Part shown: positions 19,504-25,719 of the stretch, piece by piece
How positions within the stretch are numbered: position 1 is the first letter of the stretch
Layout: each line of letters opens with the position of its first letter
Assembly (NCBI GenBank): GCA_003833135.1
Contig: QZLH01000072.1
Coordinates: forward strand, 153,411-179,129
Direction: 5' to 3'
Origin: Oehlia diaphana
Lineage: Eukaryota > Glomeromycota > Glomeromycetes > Glomerales > Glomeraceae
DNA: 25,719 nucleotides
Position numbers and translations under genes: made by a program
The notes under the pieces: generated by a model
What the model saw: the letters and a program-made list of their open reading frames with translations, nothing else
Told to the model about the DNA's origin: nothing
Database searches by the model: none

Positions 19504-20243
19504 AAAATAAGAAATAAAACAAGTTATGTTTTAAACTCTTTTGTTATCATATAATGAAACAACTATTATATCTTTAGGATATTAATTATTTAACTTTTTC
19601 TGAAGTACATCATTTAGTTATTTTATTGAATAACAAAATATACAAATGTTTATGTATGTCTCTAGTAACTTGTAGAATGATCTGCAAACACTATTTTAAT
19701 ATAATATTACAAACTTCAGATGCATAATTTTATATTAGATTTTTTAATTAGTGCTAGTTTATTTTAAATAAATTAGATTTAGAAAGCAATCTTTTTATTC
19801 TACTATGAAATTTAAAAGTGAATCAAATGCTCAATTTTTAACTCTTAATACCATATCTGATTTTTTAACTTAACAGATAAAGTTTCTAAATTTAGTATTA
19901 ATTAATATACTTCTCTTAAAGAGCAACATTTATATTATATTAATATATAAGGGCTGACTAATCAAGTCAAACAAATTGCTTGCAAGAGTTGTGATAAATT
20001 TTTTATTACTTTACTTAAAAAATATATTGCCAAAAAAAAATCAGAACTGAAAGCAATAAATTACAATATATAGATGTATATAGTGGTCAATATTAAATCA
20101 TAGAAAAAGAAGTTAATCAAGAAAATGATAGAACTATTAGAAATTCTATAATCAGATATCCTAAAGAACAATTACCTGAGATTGCAAGATTTAAAGAATT
20201 TTTACAAACTTTACTTCAGTCTAATGGAGTTCTAATAGATTAA

Positions 20244-20555
20244 AAATATAATTTATACTAGAAAATAGTAAACCATTACGTAGTCTGGAGTTTATCAGTA
20301 TATAGGTAGATAATCAAATATTTAATTAACTGATTGAGATAATTTTGTGTAATATAAGAACTAATTAAATATTGATTCAAAGAACAAGCAGATAGACAAC
20401 AAGATATTTTGTACCATTACGGCAAGAACATATAGAATCTTTCGCTACACTCTGAACTAATAATAAAAATGATTATAATCATGCTACATATTTAATGAAT
20501 TCAAATTGAAAGAAAAGAAATAATGAAGTATTAAATCATTAGTTTTATAATATTA
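20244..20555. other. Eroded 3' part of the FAR1-type MULE, no gene
   Basis: AT-rich sequence follows the transposase stop. No motif, second gene or structural RNA was recognised. Confidence 0.3.
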
Positions 20556-20620
20556 AATTAGAGTTAGAATTAGAGTTAAAATTAGGGTTAGAATTAGGGT
20601 TAGAATTAGGGTTAAATTAG
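20556..20620 (+). repeat. Telomere-like TTAGGGTTAGAA minisatellite
   Basis: About five tandem 12-mers of the form TTAGGGTTAGAA, decaying to TTAGAGTTAGAA at the 5' side. Half the unit is the TTAGGG telomere hexamer. It lies between the transposase relic and the inferred right end of the MULE. Confidence 0.7.
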
Positions 20621-20760
20621 TTTAGTTAAAATTTGAAGTTTTAAAATACTAACTCAATTATTTTTTTTATTTTGTAGATATAAAGCATGAATTTGCATTT
20701 ATTTATTAATATATTATTATAATTATTTATAATAAAATTTATAAAGTATTAGATGGGTGC

Positions 20761-21353
20761 ATATTAATCAAAAAAAAAATAAAATTTATAATTAATATAA
20801 AAATAAATTGTTAAAATAAATTAATAATTAATTTAAAAAAAAAACTTAAAATAATAATATTAATTAAATCATTTTATTTTTTTTACGCATTTACATAAAT
20901 GTAGGGATGCATAAATTATATATAAAATTTTAAACTTTTATCATTTTTACACATACAAAAGAATTAAAATTATTACTTTTTTTTATTTTTTTTTAAAAAG
21001 TTAATTCTTTAAATATTAAAAATATTTTTCTTTAATTAAATAAATTTTAAACTATATATTATTAGTAGATTATTTTAAATAATATATAATAATATTTTCA
21101 GTTATTTATTTAAAAATATTTTAAAAATATTATTATAAATATAATAAAAATTATTTATAAAAGTAAAAGTTTTTATTATTTAATTATTAGTTTTAATTGC
21201 AATATTATATATAAAAAAATAATTTGTAATAAATTATTAAAAATAATTTTATTAAAAAAACTTTTATTTTAAAAAACTATAAATTTATATTTATTATTAT
21301 TATAAAATATTTTTTTATTAATTCAATAATATTAGGAAAAATAAAACAATATA
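20761..21353. other. Extremely AT-rich block without genes
   Basis: Nearly pure A/T with poly-A and poly-T runs. TAGGGATGCATAAATTAT near 20915 resembles, in reverse complement, TTTATGCATC near 17122. No coding frame was found. Confidence 0.4.
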
Positions 21354-22310
21354 CAGTGGCGATCAAAAGTATTGCATCACTTTCGACTTAAATTTACAAC
21401 ATGAATTACAATGATAATTATAATAAATTTATATTTATTTTAAAGCTTGAATCTTAAAGAATATATTGCAATTATTTTTTCGTCCAATTCATAGTGAAAT
21501 TTTATATAAATTACATAATTTACAAAAATGTGAATTTTTAACTTTTTATTGCGAATAGCTACGATAAAATAAATGCCAGAATTTGATTCCTTACGTGATA
21601 TATAGTTCATATTCCAAAAATTGTAATGGTTGAGCCAGTAGTTATGGAGAAATTAGCTTTAAAAATCAATAAAAATTAAAGTTACATATATGTAAAATGG
21701 CAATTTTCAGTACTTTTTATGATTTTTAAAAGCTGATTTCTCCACAACTACTAATTCAATTATTACAATTTTTGACATACGAATTATAAATTACTTAAAG
21801 AATCATATTCTAGCATTTATTTTATTATAAATGTTCCTAATAAAAAGTCAAAAATTTAAATTGTTGTAAATTATGTAATTTATACAAGATTTTACTATGA
21901 ATTAAAAAAAAAATAATTGTAACATATTCTCTAAGATTTAAGCTAGTGTTCTGCACGAATCAAATTTCTCCTTTGAAATTCGATTCGATTCGGACTCGAT
22001 TTAGACTCGATTTGACTTCCAAAAATTATTATCTCAAGATCTAGTGATCCAAATTCGATGATCATTTTTTTAATCGATAGGTCTCGTTGCCCTGATCAAA
22101 ATAAAAAAAAGATCGTCGAAATCGGACCGCTAGATCAAAAGATATTCGCAAAATACGTTTTTATTACTTGAGAGCAATCAGGGTCACACCGTGTCATGAA
22201 TCGATTCGTGCGGAACACTAATTTAAGCTATAAAATAAATATAAATTTATTATAACTATCATTTGTAATTTATAGTGTAAAAGGCGATGCAATACTTTTG
22301 ACCGCCACTG
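21354..22310. mobile_element. Fold-back Tc1/mariner-type element with TA target duplication
   Basis: The element is flanked by TA at 21352-21353 and 22311-22312. The ends read CAGTGGCGATCAAAAGTATT and, inverted, CAGTGGCGGTCAAAAGTATT. The similarity continues inward along both arms for roughly 330 bp, nearly meeting in the middle around 21700-21720. Removing the nested insertion leaves about 670 bp that is almost one perfect fold-back. There is no transposase frame, so it is non-autonomous. The CAGTGGCG...TA structure is typical of Tc1/mariner ends. Confidence 0.85.
21944..22220. mobile_element. hAT-type MITE nested in the mariner element, with 8-bp duplication
   Basis: The element is bounded by a perfect 8-bp direct repeat ATTTAAGC at 21936-21943 and 22221-22228. 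Its terminal inverted repeats are TAGTGTTCTGCACGAATC and TAGTGTTCCGCACGAATC, with 17 of 18 matching. The TAGNG start and 8-bp duplication fit the hAT superfamily. It is more GC-rich than its host, and inner words such as GATCTAGTGATCC recur inverted (GATCTAGCGGTCC). No transposase is present. Confidence 0.85.
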
Positions 22311-22312
22311 TA

Positions 22313-22693
22313 TGAACCAATTTATTAGAGAGGAAAACAGGGTATTTTAAAAGATATATAATAATACAAAAATATATAAATATAACATAACCTTTCTTTT
22401 TTTTTATTTACTTAAGCCTTATGAAATAATGATCCTATATAATTCAATAGCTACTATTGAAGGATATAAGTAAATTTTATAAGATAATGATAGGATACAG
22501 GAGCTATCTTATGGATGGAAAACTGGGTTAAAGTTTTAATAATTAGTTATATAGTAAATATTTTTGTATTCTTATATATAACTAATAAACTCATAAATTG
22601 CATTATCTTGAAAAAAAAAATATTTTTTTTCATTAAACTAAAATTTTATATATAAAAATAAAAGTATAAAAAACTTTTTATTTATAATAAATT
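22313..22693. other. AT-rich spacer with one 8-bp hairpin
   Basis: No gene was seen. TTCAATAG at 22443-22450 and CTATTGAA at 22454-22461 form a perfect stem with a 3-nt loop. Confidence 0.4.
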
Positions 22694-22701
22694 AATTAAT
22701 T

Positions 22702-22846
22702 AGGATTCTAGATATCTAATATAAGGACATAATGAACTTTTAGCCTTTTTACTGAAACTCAAAAAATGATTTTTTGAGTCCTTAAAAAATGGGCCAATAT
22801 GTCAAAAGTATAACTTATGACTTGTTTTAATGATATTTGAAGTCCT
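22702..22846. mobile_element. 145-bp MITE, short form, inverted copy of the 19228 element
   Basis: Its reverse complement matches the left 90 bp and right 60 bp of the element at 19228-19503 but lacks the roughly 130-bp inner hairpin. The ends are AGGATTCTAGATATCTAA and, inverted, AGGACTTCAAATATCATT. A perfect AATTAATT flanks both sides (22694-22701 and 22847-22854), consistent with an 8-bp target duplication, although it is a low-complexity palindrome. A 21-bp perfect palindrome centred on AAAAATGATTTTT sits inside. Confidence 0.72.
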
Positions 22847-22854
22847 AATTAATT

Positions 22855-23309
22855 TATATTTTATAAAAAAAAAAGTAAAAAAAAAATAAATATTAAATAA
22901 GATATTTTATTTTTTTTTATTTAGAAAAAAAAAATAAGTAAAAATATTTTTTAATATATATTTCTATAAGTTTAAATGGTAATTATAAATTTAATTATAT
23001 TAATAATAAATTAAAAAAAATATTAAAAATATTAAAAATTTAAAAAAATATAAAAATAATAAATAAAATAAAATACAATATAATTTCTATAATAATTATA
23101 TTTTATATAATTTTACTTTTATACTTTTTTTAAAAAATATAACCTATATAGCTACTTTTTTTTTATAAATATTTATTTTTATAAAATAAATTTTAAAACT
23201 ATTAAATTATTTTATAATTTTTAAAATTATGAAATTATGTATTTGAATAAATATATATTATAAATTATAATTTTCTTTTATATAATTACTAATTTTAATT
23301 ATTTATTAT
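22855..23309. other. Extremely AT-rich block without genes
   Basis: Almost only A and T, with no reading frame, repeat boundary or motif that can be supported. Confidence 0.4.
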
Positions 23310-23405
23310 ACTAGTAAAAAAATAGTCTATCCTACACATATCTTACATATATCTTACACATATCAGGTACTCAAAATGTAGAAAATCATAAACAAATAAT
23401 ATATA

Positions 23406-23974
23406 CACAGTGAAATTCGATATAACAGAACCCCAATAAACTGGAACTGGCCTTATACCGGAACTTTTTTCTGGAACCAAATCACATATATTAAAATAAG
23501 TTTGATATAATAGAATTTATTAGTAAAATTTCGATAATAGTTATAATAGAACAAATAAATAACAGAACGGTTATAATAAAAATGGTTTGATATACTAGAA
23601 CATGTGACAATTCAAAATTTTAAACCAATAAAATTACAGTATTTTCACGTGATACAGATAATCTCATTTTATTTGAGCAACATGATAATTTTTTTTTATA
23701 AAAAAATTATTTCAGATAGTAAGAAAAAGCAAAATTTTTTTAAGTTTTGGTAAATTTAGTGTATAAAATTTCTCAAATAATGTTTTAAATAAGAATAATC
23801 TAAATTTTCAATATTTGTCGCACATGTCACACAAATAAAAACTTTATATAATGGAATTTCATGTGATTTATATATAAAATCTGGTATATCAAAATTTTTT
23901 GATATATCAGAAATCTTGATATACCAGATATTTTTACTGGAACGGATGGTTCTATTATATCAAATTTCACTGTG
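23406..23974. mobile_element. Mariner/pogo-type MITE nested in the composite element
   Basis: TA at 23404-23405 and 23975-23976 flanks inverted ends CACAGTGAAATTCGATATAA and CACAGTGAAATTTGATATAA, continuing into AAYAGAACC. CAGTG ends plus TA fit Tc1/mariner or pogo. The interior has many GATATA/TATACC words and one TCACGTGA (23645-23652). There is no transposase. The open frame at 23916-24107 crosses its right end and is spurious. Confidence 0.78.
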
Positions 23975-24000
23975 TATATCATATATATATTGGGTACTTA

Positions 24001-24432
24001 CAGTCGGACCTCTATATACTAATACTGTAGTTTTGGAAAAAATATATCAGTATATCAAATTATCATTACATATACTGTTATCAGTGAATCATAATAATGC
24101 AAGCTAAAATCCAATTCTTGCCAGCATTATGCAAACTCTGGATAGCTAATTTTTAAAATATCATGTGATTTGGATGGAACCTTTATGTTAATTCTGGCCA
24201 AATTTATTGGGTTAGCCCAAATTAATACCAGTGTAACTTAAAGTATCAGTATATCTTACTATGTATTAATTATAAAGAGGCAAAAAAAAGTATCGGTACA
24301 TGTTACATCATGAAACTATATATAGTATCAGTACAACAAGATTCTTTTATTAATTGTGAAATGGGACATAGAAAATTTATCAGTACAGGCAATTATCGGT
24401 ACATAGGATATTAGTACATAGAGGTCTGACTG
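24001..24432. mobile_element. Second mariner/pogo-type MITE nested in the composite element
   Basis: TA at 23999-24000 and 24433-24434 flanks inverted ends CAGTCGGACCTCTATATACT and CAGTCAGACCTCTATGTACT, which continue to AATA. The family is different from the element at 23406. The interior is rich in AGTATCAGTAYA words. No transposase frame was seen. Confidence 0.78.
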
Positions 24433-24730
24433 TACATATATTGTATACTTATTAGGTACCTAATATATGTATGATATATATAAGTACCTGATATGTGTAT
24501 GATATGTGTATTATTTATGTATGATTTTCTACATTTTGAGTACCTGATATGTGTAAGATATGTGTAGGATAAATCATTTTTTTACTAGTGTTAATTATTA
24601 TAATCCAATTTTATATAATCATTTAATTGATGTTTAAAAATTAATAAAATAAAATAAAAAATAATAAAAAATAAAGTAAAAGAATAATTAATAATAAAAT
24701 AAAAATTTTAATAGTATATAATTATTTATA

Positions 24731-25025
24731 GAAAATTTCTTAATGTACACTAGTGTTTGAAATACATATCACGTAATTTGATAAAAAAATTTTGTAAAAA
24801 AAAATCTAATAAATAAATCTTTAAAAGAAATATATATTAGGTATATTTTGGTCAGTTCTGCAAGTTTACTTAGTATATCATAGATGGTTTTGAATGTTAT
24901 TTTTGAGTTATTTAACAATCATTTTTTTACTTTTTTTTTCGTTAAATTTTAACATTAAATGATCAGCATAAAAATTTACTTTTTTTGGAAATTGTGTTCA
25001 AACACATAGTGTACAAATAGAAATC
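24731..25025. mobile_element. MITE copy 1, about 295 bp, with inverted ends
   Basis: Left TTTCTTAATGTACACTAGTG and right (reverse complement) TTTCTATTTGTACACTATG form inverted ends, each leading into GTTTGAA. The copy at 25105 is in the same orientation. The palindrome here is mutated to TCACGTAA (near 24769). No coding frame was found. Confidence 0.68.
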
Positions 25026-25104
25026 AGCTTATTTATATTATAAATTATTAAATTAGATAATAAGCAAAATATTAAAAATGCTATTATTAAAATAATTAAT
25101 ATAA

Positions 25105-25319
25105 GAAAATTTCTTAATGTACATTAGTGTTTGAAACACATATCACGTGATTTTATAAAAAAAATTTTAAAAAAAATTCTAATAAATAAATCTTTAAAAG
25201 AAATGTATATTAGATGTATTTTAGTCTATTCTGCATTAAATTTTAACATTAAATAATCAGCATAAAAATTTACTTTTTTTGGAAATTATGTACAAACACA
25301 TAGTGTATAAATAGAAATC
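25105..25319. mobile_element. MITE copy 2, about 215 bp, internally deleted
   Basis: It shares both ends and most of its sequence with 24731-25025, including TCTAATAAATAAATCTTTAA and AATTTACTTTTTTTGGAAAT. It lacks about 80-90 bp of the middle (the counterpart of roughly 24857-24942). It has an intact TCACGTGA at 25143-25150. The two copies are 80 bp apart. Confidence 0.7.
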
Positions 25320-25719
25320 GTCTTAATATAATTATAATAAATTTTATTAACATAATAAATTTTATAACATATGGGCCAATTCTTGGAATTTAATTTTTTT
25401 ACACAAAAATAATTTATTAAAGCAAATATAAATTATTATTTATATAAGAATAATAATTTTATACTAAATAATGCAAAAAAAACTAATTAATTATATAATT
25501 TTTAATTTTTTTTTAATATAAGATATCATTAAAATTTAATAGATCAAATATAACTCTCATGACAAAATCATTGATAATTCTTCATAGAAATAAGCTATGG
25601 TAAATAAATTTATATTCATTTGAAAGAGAAAATCAAGATCTATCTAATGAATCTAAAATCAAGTGAATTGAATCACTAGTTGTTCAGTAATCACATTCAG
25701 TATATTTATTGAATTTTAT
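25320..25719. other. AT-rich window end without recognisable feature
   Basis: No gene, repeat end or motif could be supported up to the end of the window. Confidence 0.4.

Larger units (their letters stand above)
17331..20243 (+). pseudogene. FAR1/MULE transposase relic with FAR1, DDE and SWIM regions
   Basis: The N-terminus is intact for about 60 codons (MSNSESFSSDNIEFFLTDFS, acidic) and is then cut by a MITE. The FAR1-type segment continues with SEQRKQIIII and NCKWHVNLFKP. Next come KAFTKLILKDIKWMSW and HLKLLAIKYILKVKYNRKVY. A segment around the first DDE aspartate reads SNIIILNDNNLKTI (with stops), then DNNIKSRIIAQVL. MPKVFVTDAI at about 18497-18530 covers the second catalytic aspartate. 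After a second MITE the SWIM finger reads IYKCLCMSLVTCRMICKHYF with the exact C-x-C-x9-C-x-H pattern (Cys codons 19647, 19653 and 19683, His 19689). The tail RTIRNSIIRYPKEQLPEIAR ends at a TAA, 20241-20243. Dozens of stops and frameshifts make it dead. Several stops correspond to TGG-to-TGA or CAA-to-TAA changes, for example HCI-stop-HH. Confidence 0.75.
17186..20760 (+). mobile_element. Decayed FAR1-type MULE transposon
   Basis: The element encloses the transposase relic at 17331-20243. Candidate inverted ends begin CACCCATTTAGACTATTTT at 17186 and, on the other strand, GCACCCATCTAATACTTTAT at 20760. The first 10 bases match well and the rest only partly. The true ends may lie further out in the flanking AT-rich blocks. 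No convincing 8-9 bp target duplication was found. Two MITEs (17516-17665 and 19228-19503) are inserted in it. Confidence 0.5.
23310..24590. mobile_element. Composite MITE with about 95-bp inverted ends and two nested elements
   Basis: The left arm begins ACTAGTAAAAAAAT and the right arm is its inverse at 24577-24590. Similarity extends about 95 bp inward through CCTACACATATCTTACA, ATCAGGTACTCAAAATGTAG and AAAATCATA. The arms contain short repeats of CATATCTTACA. TTAATTATT occurs at 23295-23303 and 24591-24599 and could be a 9-bp duplication, but it is not exactly adjacent on the left. The host shrinks to about 280 bp when the two inner elements are removed. Confidence 0.7.

Noticed and set aside
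23916..24107. Plus-strand frame of 63 codons
   Set aside because: It crosses the boundary between two nested MITEs, so it cannot be an ancestral gene.
23295..24599. TTAATTATT as a definite 9-bp target duplication of the composite element
   Set aside because: It is not directly adjacent to the left end and is low complexity, so it is reported only as a possibility.

Overview
This is a very AT-rich eukaryotic window with short introns of about 65-90 bp, GT-AG splice sites, F-box/kelch genes and large amounts of decayed transposon sequence. The protein families, mainly FAR1/SWIM-type MULE transposase relics and an expanded Uma2-like (PD-(D/E)XK) nuclease family, fit an arbuscular mycorrhizal fungus of the Glomeromycotina (Rhizophagus-like). 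That placement is recognition from memory; no search was run.

Layout. 1-4000 is a graveyard of minus-strand, coding-like but broken fragments: a multi-exon relic at 490-1740, a zinc-ribbon-like relic at 2445-2920 and an orphan exon at 3651-3898. It also holds a direct duplication (1163-1338) and a five-copy degenerate 150-200 bp repeat (2980-3690). A 32-codon minus-strand small ORF lies at 4432-4530. It is divergent from a Uma2-like nuclease gene (4764-5803, plus) that is nearly full length but broken by four successive single-base losses. A decayed MULE transposase C-terminal half (6430-7497, minus) ends about 200 bp upstream of an intact nine-exon CDK8/SSN3 gene, the Mediator kinase (7703-9521, plus). 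After a long quiet stretch there is an intact two-exon F-box/kelch gene on the minus strand (12080-13526).

From about 16.7 kb to the end the sequence becomes extremely AT-rich and is built of mobile elements. It contains a FAR1-type MULE relic (about 17.19-20.76 kb) cut by two MITEs, and a fold-back Tc1/mariner-type element (21354-22310) with a hAT-type MITE nested in it, marked by a perfect 8-bp target duplication. A composite element (23310-24590) carries two separate TA-flanked mariner/pogo-type MITEs, and two same-direction copies of another MITE follow (24731-25319).

Only CDK8 and the F-box/kelch gene look functional. They are unrelated in pathway: CDK8 acts in the nucleus with cyclin C on Mediator and RNA polymerase II, while the F-box/kelch protein probably recruits substrates to an SCF ubiquitin ligase. 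Nothing suggests a co-regulated cluster. The strongest novel material is the nesting history of the repeats, the unusual mutation pattern of the Uma2-like gene, the five-copy repeat array, the small ORF and the excess of the TCACGTGA palindrome.
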